The notes: generated by a model not told the origin, from the sequence alone. Positions 53,512 to 64,000 are shown, counted from the first letter of the stretch. The stretch: 64,000 nucleotides of DNA from Monosporascus cannonballus (GCA_004154925.1 QJNS01000298.1:1-64000), one strand, 5' to 3'. Program-made: numbers and translations.

Positions 53512-56058
53512 ATGGGAGTCTTCCCAAAGAAACCGTCACGCTCGCGACTGAGTTATAGATTACCGGTCTATGAAAAGCTGGATGCGCAGGGCAAAGATCG
53601 GGACTCCAACGATTCGTACGATGAAGATTCGGATTACGATGACTACTCCGAGCCCTCATTACCCAGCGCCGGCAACTCTCGCAATATATCAGGCTCGTCT
53701 ACCACGCCCATGGTGGCAAAGAGAGCCTTCGCCAGTTCTCAGATATCCGGGCGGCCCGTCTATCGTCTACCGAACCGGGTTATGCGGTATCTTTGCTTCG
53801 GCTTGTTATCGTTCATATTCCTCCTCATATTCTTCCTCGTGAGGGCGAGCCAGCACGAGAATTGGAAGATATCGTCGGGGAGAATCGATAAAGGACCTGG
53901 AACCCCCCCGGCATGGGAGTCGTTCGAGTTTCTTACGAGATACTATGGTGGTGTTCGAAACTTGGTGCCTGCCTCCCAGAACATCCCTGAGTATCCACGG
54001 CCGGAAGACGAAGTTCCTCTGGACAAATTGAGCTTCGTCAACAACGCTAGCACGGACCCGGTCCTCGACACGCGTGCTCTACCCGCTACCAAAGAGTTCG
54101 CTGGTCACCCTAAGAGCATCTTTAAGAGTGCCCCCGAAGACATCCACGAATGCTTCGTCGATAGGGATAATAAAGTTAGCGTTCCCCCAATTCGGTACTT
54201 TGATGGAAGACCCAATGGATTCCCAGAGCATGTGCTGGGCTCTTACGAATTGCTCAAGCTCCCCGAAGATATCTGTTTTGAGCGATACGGCAGATATGCT
54301 CCGTATGGATTCGGCTATTCCGTGAGGACTGGCGGGCTTGGCGTAGGAGAGCATGGCGACAACGAAGGCTTCGAGTCCACTTGGGAGAAGGTGCCTCGCG
54401 TGGAGTGGAAGCACGTAAACTGGGCAGAGATCCAAAGGCGGTGCTATCAGGCTAACGTTGCTCGGTATGAGCCTTTACCACCCAGACAGCCGTCACCTCA
54501 AGGCTTCTACATTGATGACGGACTCAATGCGACTCTTCAGACATGCGATGCCATGGCTACCGAACCGCTGGAGTCGCACTCGAACGCAATGGCGAAAAGC
54601 GAGAGTAACGCGCCAAAGTCTAGCGAGAAACCCGTTAGTAGCCAATTACCGAGGACTGCGGTCGTTATCCGCTGCTGGGACGAGTACGCGTGGACGGAGG
54701 AAGATGTTATGAACCTTCGCGCCCTTATATCCGAGCTCTCATTGGCATCGGGCGGTCGCTATGACGTTCATCTCCTCGTGCAAGTCAAGAACGATGCCGC
54801 ACATCCTATTTGGGCAGATGCCGCGACATACGAAAAGCGTATCGAAGCATCCGTACCTGCAGAGTTCCGCGGGCTCGTCACCTTGTGGACTGAGACGCAG
54901 ATGCTCGCCCTCTACCAGGGTATTTATGACCTGTTTGCCCGAGGGCCAGACTTGCCGGTGCACGGTGTCTACCGCGGATTGCAGATGGCTATGCAGTACT
55001 TCGCCTACCAGCACCCGGAGTACAAATACTTCTGGCAATGGGAGATGGATATCCGCTACATAGGTCATTACTACGACTTCTTTACCAAGGTTGAGAACTG
55101 GGCGAAGGAGCAACCACGGAAGGGTCTCTGGGAGCGCAACGCTCGCTTCTACCTCCCCTCGGTCCATGGAAGCTGGGAAGACTTCAAACAGATGGCCAGA
55201 GTGCAGTCCGAAATGGGTTCTACAGGCGCCGACAACATCTGGAATGGTGTCCCCGGTGCCGGCAAGAAGGCTAAGCCAAAGGGTGGCGAGAAACCTATAT
55301 GGGGTCCCGAACGGCCACTCGATCCCGCGGACTGGTTCGAACCGGAGAGCGATCCAGTGCCTGAAGCCACCTACGAGAAGGACAAGTACGTCTGGGGGGT
55401 TGGCGAGGAAGCCGAGTACATCGCGTTCAACCCGATTTACGATCCGGAAGGTACTACATGGGGTCTTGCCGACGACATTACGGGCTATAATACCACGGTA
55501 GCCAAACCACCTCGGCGAGCCCAGATCATCACAGCCTCGCGCATGTCAAGAAGAATGCTCTTGACGATGCACCGCGAGACTGCTTTCAAGAAGCACCATG
55601 CCTTCCCCGAGATGTGGCCAGCCACCGTGGCATTGCAACACGGATACAAGGCCGTGTTCGCGCCGCACCCACTCTACGTGGATCGCGAGTGGCCGACGGC
55701 ACTGTTCGCGCAGACCCTCAACAACGGCAAGAACGGCGCTAGCGGCGGCTCGCGGACCTCGGTATTCGGCGACCGCGAGCACAACCTCCGCGGCCTGACG
55801 TGGTTCTACAACTCGGGCTTCTCGCCGAACCTCTACCGGCGGTGGCTCGGCCTCAAGGTCAACAACGACGGCGGCGAGGAGTTCGAGCGCGTCGAGGACG
55901 TCAGCAAGAGCGGTACCACCGTCAGCGAGATGCGCGGCGGCGAGGGCAGGATGTGTCTCCCGCCGATGCTACTGCACCCGGTCAAGGACGTCGAGCTCCC
56001 GGTGGAGGTGAACCCGGAGGGGGAGGTCGAGATCCCGGAGTCGGATCCGGGCGCGTAG
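53512..56058 (+). CDS. DUF3405 type II membrane protein, glycosyltransferase-like
   Basis: An intronless frame. The first ATG that fits is MGVFPKKPSRSRLSYRLPVY, giving 848 aa; the frame is open further upstream but only from GTG. The N-terminal cytosolic part is basic then acidic (DEDSDYDDYSEP). One membrane anchor lies at about 90-112 (YLCFGLLSFIFLLIFFLV). The luminal region has FVDRDNKVSVPPIRYFDGRP, TAVVIRCWDEYAWTEEDVMN, HGVYRGLQMAMQYFAYQHPE, the family block WQWEMDIRYIGHYYDFF with an acidic/Arg motif, WGVGEEAEYIAFNPIYDP and a late RGLTWFYNSGFSPNLYRRWL. The topology and motif spacing suggest a Golgi glycosyltransferase, but this is inference; the family is uncharacterised as far as I know. 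Confidence 0.8.
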   Translation: MGVFPKKPSRSRLSYRLPVYEKLDAQGKDRDSNDSYDEDSDYDDYSEPSLPSAGNSRNISGSSTTPMVAKRAFASSQISGRPVYRLPNRVMRYLCFGLLSFIFLLIFFLVRASQHENWKISSGRIDKGPGTPPAWESFEFLTRYYGGVRNLVPASQNIPEYPRPEDEVPLDKLSFVNNASTDPVLDTRALPATKEFAGHPKSIFKSAPEDIHECFVDRDNKVSVPPIRYFDGRPNGFPEHVLGSYELLKLPEDICFERYGRYAPYGFGYSVRTGGLGVGEHGDNEGFESTWEKVPRVEWKHVNWAEIQRRCYQANVARYEPLPPRQPSPQGFYIDDGLNATLQTCDAMATEPLESHSNAMAKSESNAPKSSEKPVSSQLPRTAVVIRCWDEYAWTEEDVMNLRALISELSLASGGRYDVHLLVQVKNDAAHPIWADAATYEKRIEASVPAEFRGLVTLWTETQMLALYQGIYDLFARGPDLPVHGVYRGLQMAMQYFAYQHPEYKYFWQWEMDIRYIGHYYDFFTKVENWAKEQPRKGLWERNARFYLPSVHGSWEDFKQMARVQSEMGSTGADNIWNGVPGAGKKAKPKGGEKPIWGPERPLDPADWFEPESDPVPEATYEKDKYVWGVGEEAEYIAFNPIYDPEGTTWGLADDITGYNTTVAKPPRRAQIITASRMSRRMLLTMHRETAFKKHHAFPEMWPATVALQHGYKAVFAPHPLYVDREWPTALFAQTLNNGKNGASGGSRTSVFGDREHNLRGLTWFYNSGFSPNLYRRWLGLKVNNDGGEEFERVEDVSKSGTTVSEMRGGEGRMCLPPMLLHPVKDVELPVEVNPEGEVEIPESDPGA

Positions 56059-56800
56059 GTGGAAGACGAGGGTCATCTGGTTTTACGAAAAGCGAAAATG
56101 ATATATGAAGTTACGTCGGCTCGGCAGTTTGGGGGTATTGGCAGGTGCCCCCTGTGATGGCGTTTGGGGTGTTGCGAAGTGCATATACTCGTCGTGTGTT
56201 GTTACATACTTAGGTAACGGTCTCGCTCGGAGACTGGTATAATATGTTTAATACATGCAGAGAGGAGCATATAATGGTGTGCATATAGACAGGACAGACG
56301 GTGCTATATGATCTTTTAAGGGGGGAAGCCCAACTATATGTCACCGAGAAACCGATGCTTTTAACAAAGCGTCTGATACCAACTTTGACTTAATTATATC
56401 ATACAGTCGCGCAAGCACTGAACTTCCTTAATGATTCCTATCGATACTAAAGATATCTCGCAACTATAGCGCAAGACCGGACTCCTGGGCCAGGTCACTT
56501 GGGCAGGGGGTTATAGAGACAGGCGATAGCGTGCCCCGCTATCTGGGGAACTCGGGTCCGATAACGCTCCCCTCGGTAAATTGAAGGAAACTACCAGTAT
56601 AAGTAGGTCCACGGCTGGAAGGGGATACCGATTATGACCTAATAAATCTCAATGAGCTGCCATTGCTTTATAGAACCGTTGAAGTCGCTTGAAGCAACCG
56701 CGGCACTATAACCAAACTGTTGTTGTTCTATGGCGTAGCCGCTTGCCATACATCACACGGTATCGATTGGACCCCTTCTGAACTCACCAATCTAGCCACG
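56059..56800. other. Spacer upstream of GCV1
   Basis: AT-rich, no gene recognised. The GCV1 frame is open upstream to 56720 but without a better start. Confidence 0.5.
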
Positions 56801-58327
56801 ATGAAGCTCCACCGAGCATTACCAAGGGCGGGGGCAGCTCTGAAGGCGCCGATACAGCCACAACCAAGGCCCATTACGGCCCGCGCTACATCTATATCGA
56901 CTGCGCGCACGATATCTTCCTCGGCAACGACAAGTGCGGGGCTAATGAGGCAGGGCCGGGCGCCGGCCGAAAACCCCGGGGCCACCCGCTGCCCTCTGCC
57001 GCTCCGGCAGAGCAGACATCATGCATCGTCGGCGCCGGACTCGCTGTCCACGGGCCCGCTGAAGAAGACGGCGCTGTACGACCTGCACCTGGCGCACGGC
57101 GCCAGGATGGTGCCGTTCGGCGGCTACCACATGCCGGTGCAGTACGCCGACCAGAGCGTGAGCGCCTCTCACCACTTCACGCGGTCGCACGCCTCGCTCT
57201 TCGACGTGGGCCACATGGTGCAGCACCGGTTCTCGGGCCCGGGAGCCGCGGACTTCCTGCAGCGCGTCACCCCGGGGAGCATTGCCGCCCTGCAGCCGCA
57301 CCACAGCACCCTCAGCACGCTGCTGTGGCCCGGCACCGGCGGCATCGTCGACGACACCATCATCACGAGGCTGCCCACGGAGCACCCGGACGACCAGCAC
57401 CTCTTCTACGTCGTCACCAACGCCGCCTGCCGCGACAAGGACCTCGCGTACCTGGGCGAGGAGCTGCGCGGGTGGGACGGCGCCGAGGTCCGGCACGAGG
57501 TCCTCGAGGGCTGGGGCCTGATCGCGCTGCAGGGCCCGCTGTCCGAGGAGACGCTCGCCAAGGTCCTGGTAGCGGGCTCCTCCTCCGAGGCGCCGCCGCC
57601 GAACCTGCGCGAGCTGTACTTCGGGCAGAGCGCGTTCGCGCGGGTGCGGGGGGCGGAGCGGCCCGTGCTCGCCAGCCGCGGGGGCTACACGGGCGAGGAC
57701 GGGTTCGAGATCTCGACGGCGCCCTCGGACGCGGCGGCCGTGGCCGAGGCGCTGCTGGCGGCCGGGGGGCTGGGCGGCGGGCCCGAGGAGGAGCGGGGGG
57801 TGCGGCTCGCGGGGCTCGGCGCGCGCGACAGCCTGCGCCTCGAGGCCGGCATGTGCCTGTACGGGCACGACCTCGACGACGGCACGACGCCCGTCGAGGC
57901 GGCGCTGTCGTGGGTCGTCGGCCGCGACCGGCGCGCCACGGCCGACCCCGCGCGGGGCGCCTTCCACGGCGCCGAAGTCGTGCTCGCGCAGCTGACGCCC
58001 CGCGCCAAGGGCGGGCGCGGCGTCGAGCGGCGGCGCGTGGGCCTCGTGGTCGAGGGCGCGCCCGCGCGCGAGGGGGCCGAGATCCTCGCGGCGGCCGCCG
58101 CCGACGGGCAAGGGCAGGGGGAGGGGGGCGAGAGGATCGGCGTCGTCACCAGCGGCTGCCCCAGCCCCACGCTGGGCAAGAACATCGCCATGGGCTACGT
58201 CCGGGACGGCCTGCACAAGGCCGGCACCGAGGTCGAGGTCCTGGTCCGCGGGCGCAGGCGCAAGGCCGTCGTCACCAAGATGCCGTTCGTGCCTACCAAG
58301 TACTGGAAGGGACCTCCTGCCGCGTAG
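56801..58327 (+). CDS. GCV1: Mitochondrial glycine cleavage T protein (aminomethyltransferase)
   Basis: An intronless 508-aa frame, very GC-rich. Residues 1-90 are a long basic Ala/Arg/Ser-rich presequence starting MKLHRALPRAG. The enzyme follows: LKKTALYDLHLAHGARMVPF, GYHMPVQYADQSVSASHHF, RSHASLFDVGHMVQHRF, GGIVDDTIITRLP, the folate-site region SRGGYTGEDGFEIS, DSLRLEAGMCLYGHDLDD and IGVVTSGCPSPTLGKNIAMGYV. The T protein transfers a methylene unit from H-protein-bound aminomethyl to tetrahydrofolate and releases ammonia. It is somewhat longer than the yeast protein, owing to the presequence and an Ala/Gly-rich insert (AAAAADGQGQGEGG). Long overlapping frames on both strands are GC artefacts. 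Confidence 0.93.
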   Translation: MKLHRALPRAGAALKAPIQPQPRPITARATSISTARTISSSATTSAGLMRQGRAPAENPGATRCPLPLRQSRHHASSAPDSLSTGPLKKTALYDLHLAHGARMVPFGGYHMPVQYADQSVSASHHFTRSHASLFDVGHMVQHRFSGPGAADFLQRVTPGSIAALQPHHSTLSTLLWPGTGGIVDDTIITRLPTEHPDDQHLFYVVTNAACRDKDLAYLGEELRGWDGAEVRHEVLEGWGLIALQGPLSEETLAKVLVAGSSSEAPPPNLRELYFGQSAFARVRGAERPVLASRGGYTGEDGFEISTAPSDAAAVAEALLAAGGLGGGPEEERGVRLAGLGARDSLRLEAGMCLYGHDLDDGTTPVEAALSWVVGRDRRATADPARGAFHGAEVVLAQLTPRAKGGRGVERRRVGLVVEGAPAREGAEILAAAAADGQGQGEGGERIGVVTSGCPSPTLGKNIAMGYVRDGLHKAGTEVEVLVRGRRRKAVVTKMPFVPTKYWKGPPAA

Positions 58328-58571
58328 GCTGTCGGCGGTCGGCGTCGCTTGAGGCGGGGCTTGCAAGGCACATGGTAGATAGGCAATAGGGGCAGATATA
58401 AGGTTGGTGTCCCCATGAGGCCCAGAATAGCAAAAGCACCCATTGAAATGCCAGTATTGTGGAATGTTTCTTCATCCGACATCACTGCATGTGCGTGTCT
58501 ATCTATGACTATCCTACACAACACGTAAAGGCCGATCATCACCAACCGTAAAGGTCACCCCCCTTTAACGC

Positions 58572-60103
58572 CTAGCCCAGCTTCTTCTGCACCGTCCTCT
58601 TGACGCCCACGACGAAGGCCTCGACGGCCTCGCCGCCGCCGAGCGGCATCTGGCCGCCGCGCATGTAGCCGCCGTTCTCGACGTCGACGGACAGCGCGTC
58701 GGCGATGCTCGGCAGGCCGCCGTCGCGGATGGCCATGGTGAGGCTCGCGACGCTCTGGTGGAACTGCGGGCTGCGCAGCACCTTCTCGAGCAGCGCCCTC
58801 TTCTGGCCGACGCTCATGGCCTCGCGGGCGGCCTCGATCGCCGCCGGCGTCGGCTCCGTGTCGCCCGCCCCGCCGTCGGCCTGCTGCGCGATGATGAGCA
58901 GCGGCGGCGGCAGGAAGCCGAGCATCTCGTCGACCTGCTCCTCGGTCGCCGTCTGGATCACCGGCACGGTGACGGGCGGCGTGAGGAGGTCCGAGAGCAT
59001 CGGGTAAAATTTTCCCTCCCCTCCCTGGTTGGCGCCGGAGCTCGCGCCTCCGCTTAGCGAGTTGAGGAAGTTCCGGACGGCCGTCGCGGCGTCGACGTTA
59101 CCGGCAGCACTAGGGGGCGGCAAAAGACATTAGCACATGGTTCTAGCATAGAAGGTGAAGCAGATGTGTGTCGCGCGGCCGAACATTCCAATTTCTCATT
59201 GAGAACCACCGTCTCTAAAATTACATGAGAGCAGAACCTATGGTATCTGGAGTGGCTCTTTTCGTGGTCTTATGCGCCCATCAAATGCAGTTTTCTCTTT
59301 CCCCACGCAAGGCCCTCTTTTGCGGAACGCCGCCCTCGAAATCGTGAAGGAATAATCACCTACGCTCTAGCCCCGTCTGCTCCTCCCTCGCGGGCATTCT
59401 CGCCCTCTTCTCGTAGGTCGCCACCCGTGGCGCCAGGTCCAGCACCGCCGGTGCCTCCGTGGGGGTCATTCGGATCGCCGTGACCCTCGACGTCCTCCAT
59501 GGTCTCGTCATCGTCGTCGTTGTCGCGGCGGTCGTTGTCGCTGTTGGTGATGGAAGCGAGTTCACGGGTGACATCCACGTCCCCGCCTTGCAACAGGGTG
59601 TCGACGATCTCGCCGATCTTCTTGTCCCGCGGACTGAACCAGGTGGGATCACCGTTGCGGCCTTGCGGTTTCGACTGCAGCCAGAAGAAGTATCGCTGGG
59701 AGGAGGAGAGGAATTTGAGGACGAATATGCGGCCGTTCGTCTTCGCGCTGGGGTTCGGTTGGTTCTTCGCGTCGTAGGGCAGGAAGTGGGGGTCGGTCGG
59801 GACCATCACCAAGTCCATCTCGGGCTGATCGAGGGGAGCATTTCGCTCTCTCCAGCAGAAGTGGATCAGATCTGTAGCTTATGAGCGTAAGGTCAACCCA
59901 AGCGGCCTCTCCGTTCATAGCTCACCATCGTCCCGGTAGAGGTAGACATAGCCCGGCCGTGGCGAAGGCTTGACCTTGTATGGCCTCGAGGAGCTCTGGT
60001 GTCTAGATTAGCATGATAGAGTCCTTGGCCGCTCAGTGAAAGCGAGACGAACGTCGACCTCACATGTACCCGCCTTGAATGTTATGATGGGCGCTATCGA
60101 CAT
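58572..60103 (-). CDS. RPN13: 26S proteasome ubiquitin receptor Rpn13 (ADRM1)
   Basis: Four exons (60103-60053, 59995-59926, 59871-59364, 59109-58572) total 1167 nt, 388 aa. The N-terminal Pru domain starts MSIAPIITFKAGTCEVD, then SSSRPYKVKPSPRPGYVYLY, DLIHFCWRERNAPL, MVPTDPHFLPY and LKFLSSSQRYFFWLQSKPQG. An acidic, Gly-rich linker precedes the C-terminal DEUBAD/UCH37-binding domain (LSDLLTPPVTVPVIQTATEE, LRSPQFHQSVASLTMAIRDG, GEAVEAFVVGVKRTVQKKLG). The protein docks ubiquitinated substrates on Rpn2. Intron 3 is long (254 nt). The exon 1 donor is GTTCGT, weak but the only one keeping AGTCEVD/SSS. Antisense stop codons and family length support the joins. Confidence 0.9.
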
Positions 60104-60696
60104 GGTCGGGGACAAGCGGAGAAAGATCCCTTCGGAAAATAGGCAAGAAGATAAACAGGTCTAAGGTTGGGGCGAACGGGATATATTTGTGTGGGTGGGA
60201 AAACAGTTTGACCTTGTACGGTAAACCGGACGGTGGCTGAGAAAGGTCAATGGAGGAGGTATTGACTTGGTATTATGACATATGCAGGTGACAGGCTACC
60301 AATGAGCCTCGTACGCATTCAATGGCGGGCCGGAACCCTTGGACTTCAGAGGCTCAAGAGTACAGAGGAGCTTGGGCCACCTGAGATGCTTGAACAGAGA
60401 CTCCACCGTGATTCATCCATTTCTTCTTCAGCCACAATCCGAGAGAAAGCCACATCCTAAAACGGCCCTCCTCCCATCTGGCACTAGCGCCGAAAGTCCC
60501 CGATCGGAGCTAAGATAGCAAGCCACAACATCGATAGCCACACAGGGTTTCCAAAATCGCCTAAACTACAACCCACACAATTTTTCGAGAGATTTGGACT
60601 GATCTCCAACATCAAACCAAGAGCCCCAGTCCGACTTTAGGAACAACTCTCACCCCCCTTCCCACGCCACGACAATCAACGACGCCCAGCTTCACC
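60104..60696. promoter_or_regulatory. Divergent RPN13 / RPL6 promoter
   Basis: 593 bp between start codons. The RPL6 side (60600-60696) is C-rich with a CACC-ATG start context. No proteasome-type (GGTGGCAAA) element was seen. Confidence 0.35.
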
Positions 60697-61679
60697 ATGT
60701 CGCAGCCGGCCACACAGAAGCAGTTCGGAAAGTCGACCCGGGAGGTCCCTCACCCTTCCCAGAAGGCCCAGAAATGGTACCCTGCTGAGGATACACCCCA
60801 GCCGAAGACGGTGAGTTTCACGCTGAGATGTTCCAATTCGCATTCGCACAGCCGGCAAGACGTTCCCAGGTGCAGGTGGCGTGAATGATCAAAAGTGGGC
60901 GGGCGGTTACGATCGCGACTACAATCGGCTAGCTTTGTCTACTGCTGCGACAATGACTCTTGGAGTCGGGGAATATTATGCAAGCATCAGGCCAAATCGC
61001 GCAACGACCATTTCAATACCGTGGCCCCCAGGACTGGTCGCGGGAGGAAATTGGAGGGATTCGGCTGCTTCGCTTGTTTGGAAGAATTGTCGCTATGGAT
61101 CCGTGTGCTGACTTAATCCGTATACAGGTCCGCAAGGCCCTCCGACCCTGGGCTCCGAGACAGTCCCTTCAGCCCGGTACCGTCCTCATCCTCCTCGCCG
61201 GTCGATTCCGAGGCAAGCGCGTCGTTCTCCTGAAGACCCTCGACCAGGGTGTTCTGCTCGTTACCGGTCCCTTCAAGATCAACGGTGTTCCCCTGCGAAG
61301 AGTCAATGCGCGATACGTCATCGCCACCTCCTACCAAGTCGACCTGACGGGCATCGACCAGAGCAAGATTGACGAGGTCGCGCAAGCCAGCTACTTCACC
61401 CGGGACAAGGCGAAGGACAAGGCCAGCGAGGAGGCGTTCTTCAAGCAGGGCGAGAAGCCTCAGGTAGGAACATTGCAGGGCAGAGACGAAATGAGAGAAA
61501 AGTCGAACTAATGCGCCCCTTTACAGAAGAAGGAGATCAGCAGCAGCCGAGCCGCGGACCAGAAGGCTGTCGACAAGGCCCTGATTGCCAACATCAAGAA
61601 GGTCGAGTTCCTTCCCAGCTACCTCGCAAGCTCCTTCAGCTTGCGCAAGGGCGATAAGCCCCACGAGATGAAGTGGTAG
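60697..61679 (+). CDS. RPL6: 60S ribosomal protein eL6
   Basis: Three exons (60697-60810, 61128-61463, 61527-61679) give 200 aa. The start [20 protein letters not shown] and [19 protein letters not shown] are followed by the KOW-like core ([40 protein letters not shown]) and the basic helical tail ([20 protein letters not shown]). The first intron is long (317 nt). I looked for a snoRNA in it and found no convincing C/D or H/ACA arrangement. A G12 run follows the stop at 61701-61712. Confidence 0.95.
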
Positions 61680-63125
61680 ATTTCCCAGGATGGGGGCGAC
61701 GGGGGGGGGGGGCTTGCTTGTTTTCAGGGGAAGAAAATGATATACAGAGGTTGCGGACGGTAAATCGCGGAACTGGGATGGCTTTGCCAATTGCATCTGG
61801 ACGTTGAAGGCATCGGTCAACATTGATTCTGGCGTCTGTAATTGAGGTTCTCATCAACAAAGAACATGAAGACAAGCAAGTGCCTCGTATGCATGACTGT
61901 GACGTCTTTGCACTGGATACGAAGGGGATAAATTTGAATGTTTGGACTTGATGGCTATATTGACGTTCAATCATAGATCTCCGGAGTTTGGATCGGCTTT
62001 TTTTCTTAACAACTAGGTAATTTTGGCGTCGAAAATGGACAACTATCCTTTCTGCAGCGCTATCCATCCATGGTCGAACAGGCGCTCGCATTTGATCGTT
62101 AGCTGATTTCGCAGTGAACGTTAAGTTTCGAGATGATCCAACGAACACCACCTCCCCTCAGAAGGACAGAGTCGGGCAACAAAAGCTTTTTTATTTACAG
62201 AATGTAAATGGCAGTCAGAGGCGTTCAATAAAGGGCCCAGATATGCCGGGCAATCTGTACCCATGATCAAGCGTCATGGTGCCACTCACTCGATCAACTG
62301 GTCCTCGACAAGGCGACTAACGGCCAATCGAGGCCGGGGATGTTTAAAGACGAGGGCGGTCGCGCCCCGCTCCTTACCGTCATACACACGGAAGAGATAC
62401 CATATACACGCATCCATAGCCCCCACGCATACCGGCCGCTTGACTCTTATGGATTCTATTCAGGGGCCACCGCGATCAGTAGCGTCGGTTCCGCGCCGTG
62501 CGCAGCTGTCAAGGCAGCCCAGCAGGGACAATTTATGGAATGCGCGAGGTCTTCCTCCCTTCCTCAGAGATCCCGCGACAAGTCTGGCCGCCGCGTCTGA
62601 ACAGGCCATCATTCTACCCCCTTGAGCCGGAGCTCCGTGCGCTCCGTGCGTGTGTGCCACGGAGACTCCGCTGGCGAGGTGAGAGGTGGGGAGTGTCCTT
62701 CTCCCATGAAGCGCCGCGGCGCTTGCTCCATCTCCTAACACCCTCACGTAGACACTCCCACCTAGTAGGCACGGTGGTAACATGTCAAGGTAGGGTGAAG
62801 CATGGACAGCAAGGACTGAACTATTACGCGAAGGAGCCGCTGCCGCCGGCTATTCCTAAGTCTAGCGTATCTGTCATCGGCTAGATAATTGTGATGCAAG
62901 CGTAACCTATAGCCTTTTAGGCATGCGGCCTTGGGCCTCTATATTGTGCTTTTGACGCTTTCAACGTGCAGTCCAGCGGTGGATAATCCATAGGATAGAG
63001 TTGACTTGTATTCTCCTATAAGGCTGTCTATCAGAGCTGAGACGTTTTAATGTTCCCTTTTCTGCCACCGGGCCTCGCGAGCCCGCGATGGACTCCCGTC
63101 GCGTGTGTGCCATCAAGCCGCCAGT
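61680..63125. other. Spacer between RPL6 and DPP3
   Basis: Contains G12 (61701-61712) in the RPL6 3' flank. A 128-codon frame (62498-62884) and its antisense partner lack recognisable features. No gene supported. Confidence 0.5.
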
Positions 63126-64000
63126 TCATACCCGGCGCTCCGCCCAACTCTGGATCATGCCCTCGGGCGTGGCGTCGTAGTGCCTGAGGGTGACCCTGCC
63201 CGTGGCCTCGTCGAGGGAGGTGTTGGCCTGCACGAACACCTTCCTCGGCTGCTTGTTGCGGAGGACCTCGTCGCGGACCTTCTTGCCCCAGAACTCCGCA
63301 TCAACATCCGTCATGTCGCCGAAGAACTTGCTCCCCGCCTCGACGTCCGCCGTGGACTTGTAGATGTGCAGCTTCTGTAGGTAGTCGCCCACGGCCTTCC
63401 GGCCGGTCGTGAGTATCTTGGAGCGGTCCAGGTTGATCATCAGGTCCGACAGGTCGTCCTCGCTCGAGTACTGCAGCTTGCAGAAATCGTCACCGGCCTG
63501 CAGGAAGCATTGCAAGATCGAGAATCGCGCCTGCGAGTGAGGCTGTCCCCACTTCCTGCTCTTCGGATCCCACATCTCCAGTGACGCCAGACCCGCTCGA
63601 GCCATGGAGAGGTAAGATGCATATAGTACGTCGCCGGCTTCGCCGTCGATATCAACCGAGCCATCGCCAAAGCCAAAGATCTTAAGGACTGGGAATTCAC
63701 AGCCCAAATACATGGCGACCAGTTCCGCTCGACATTCCTCGTACGCGCCTGCCAGACTTCCGAAGACCGAACCCCAAGTCTGACCCGGCTTATACCAAGA
63801 AGTCACAGGCTTGCCTGTCAGAGGCGAAATCGGCGGATTTTCCTTGTCGAAGTTAAAAGTCCCGGGAGAGGTCTCTTGGAGGAGTTTTCCGCAGCCGTGA
63901 CCTGTAAGCTCGTGCAGGCCGACCTGCACCTCGAAAGCTGCATCACGATATTTCCTGTATACCTCGAGATCCTCTTCAGAGATAAATGGAATCTTCTCGT
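63126..64000 (-). CDS. Dipeptidyl peptidase III, C-terminal part (gene runs off the window)
   Basis: The frame is open from the right edge to the stop, 291 residues visible. It contains the M49 family zinc site HELTGHGCGKLL (HExxGH) and the second motif EECRAELVAMYLG, with SPLTGKPVTSWYKPGQTWGS between them. RAGLASLEMWDPKSRKWGQP, QARFSILQCFLQAG and a terminal MIQSWAERRV follow. The metalloenzyme removes dipeptides from the N-terminus of oligopeptides in the cytosol. Many homologues have Leu and Ser where this reads Thr and Cys in the zinc motif; the metal ligands and catalytic Glu are intact. Start and N-terminal lobe lie beyond the window. Confidence 0.92.
   Translation of the reverse strand, partial: EKIPFISEEDLEVYRKYRDAAFEVQVGLHELTGHGCGKLLQETSPGTFNFDKENPPISPLTGKPVTSWYKPGQTWGSVFGSLAGAYEECRAELVAMYLGCEFPVLKIFGFGDGSVDIDGEAGDVLYASYLSMARAGLASLEMWDPKSRKWGQPHSQARFSILQCFLQAGDDFCKLQYSSEDDLSDLMINLDRSKILTTGRKAVGDYLQKLHIYKSTADVEAGSKFFGDMTDVDAEFWGKKVRDEVLRNKQPRKVFVQANTSLDEATGRVTLRHYDATPEGMIQSWAERRV

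Noticed and set aside
56942..58389. Long frames overlapping GCV1 (474 codons minus, 354 codons plus)
   Set aside because: Arg/Ala/Gly-rich products of extreme GC bias; the glycine cleavage T protein motifs are all in the chosen frame.
60811..61127. Intronic snoRNA in RPL6 intron 1
   Set aside because: A C-box-like AATGATC near 60884 and CTGA near 61108 are over 200 nt apart, with no C'/D' pair or terminal stem, so no C/D snoRNA is supported.

Overview
The window is nuclear DNA of a filamentous ascomycete, most likely a Sordariomycete. Genes are compact and carry short (about 50-80 nt) GT-AG introns with CTAAC/CTAAT-type branch sites. The products are eukaryotic housekeeping proteins (EFB1, RPL6, ARF1, HSP78, RPN13, PSF1, UTP18) plus fungal-only families. 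Intergenic DNA has many TAGGTACC/CCTAGGTA stretches, and a relic transposon carries lesions of the RIP type. The order is not certain; Xylariales is only a guess. All intron boundaries were read by eye from splice signals, frame continuity and expected protein families, and no transcript data were available.

Layout. 1-2.4 kb: dead piggyBac-type transposase, entering from the left edge. 2.9-6 kb: a divergent pair, ATG33-like (-) and a peroxisomal 2,4-dienoyl-CoA reductase SPS19 (+). 6-11.5 kb: accessory DNA with a membrane micro-ORF, a frameshifted pseudogene with a coiled-coil N-terminus, and a secreted, probably GPI-anchored protein (-). 11.5-14.2 kb: a fused pseudouridine-5'-phosphate glycosidase/pseudouridine kinase (five exons). 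15-17.4 kb: UTP18 (+) converging on a small conserved basic protein (-). 18.8-23 kb: two low-complexity unknowns (-). 23.8-28.1 kb: HSP78 (-) and EFB1 (+), divergent. 29.1-32.3 kb: ADE17 (-) and PSF1 (+), divergent. 34.5-38 kb: a SulP/SLC26 transporter with STAS and cyclic-nucleotide-binding domains (+). 39.5-42.6 kb: EMP24 (-) and ARF1 (+), divergent. 43.9-50.1 kb: a MYND-like protein (+), a microbial-type PARG macro-domain protein (-), CUS2/Tat-SF1 (+) and a luciferase-domain membrane protein (-). 53.5-58.3 kb: a DUF3405 type II membrane protein and glycine-cleavage T protein GCV1 (+). 58.6-61.7 kb: RPN13 (-) and RPL6 (+), divergent. 63.1-64 kb: the C-terminal half of dipeptidyl peptidase III (-), running off the right edge.

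Functional themes. The genes are not a biosynthetic cluster or operon. Several belong to gene expression (UTP18, RPL6, EFB1, CUS2), early secretion (EMP24, ARF1), mitochondria (HSP78, GCV1, ATG33-like, perhaps the PsiMP enzyme) and protein turnover (RPN13, DPP3). I found no CRISPR array, secondary-metabolite cluster or bona fide tRNA/rRNA. The most unusual items are a PARG-family protein whose QEE signature reads QEV, a probable GC-AG intron and an atypical zinc-ligand set in the MYND-like gene, the transporter fused to a cNMP-binding domain, the RIP-like decay of the piggyBac element, and a candidate MluI cell-cycle box in the ADE17/PSF1 promoter.
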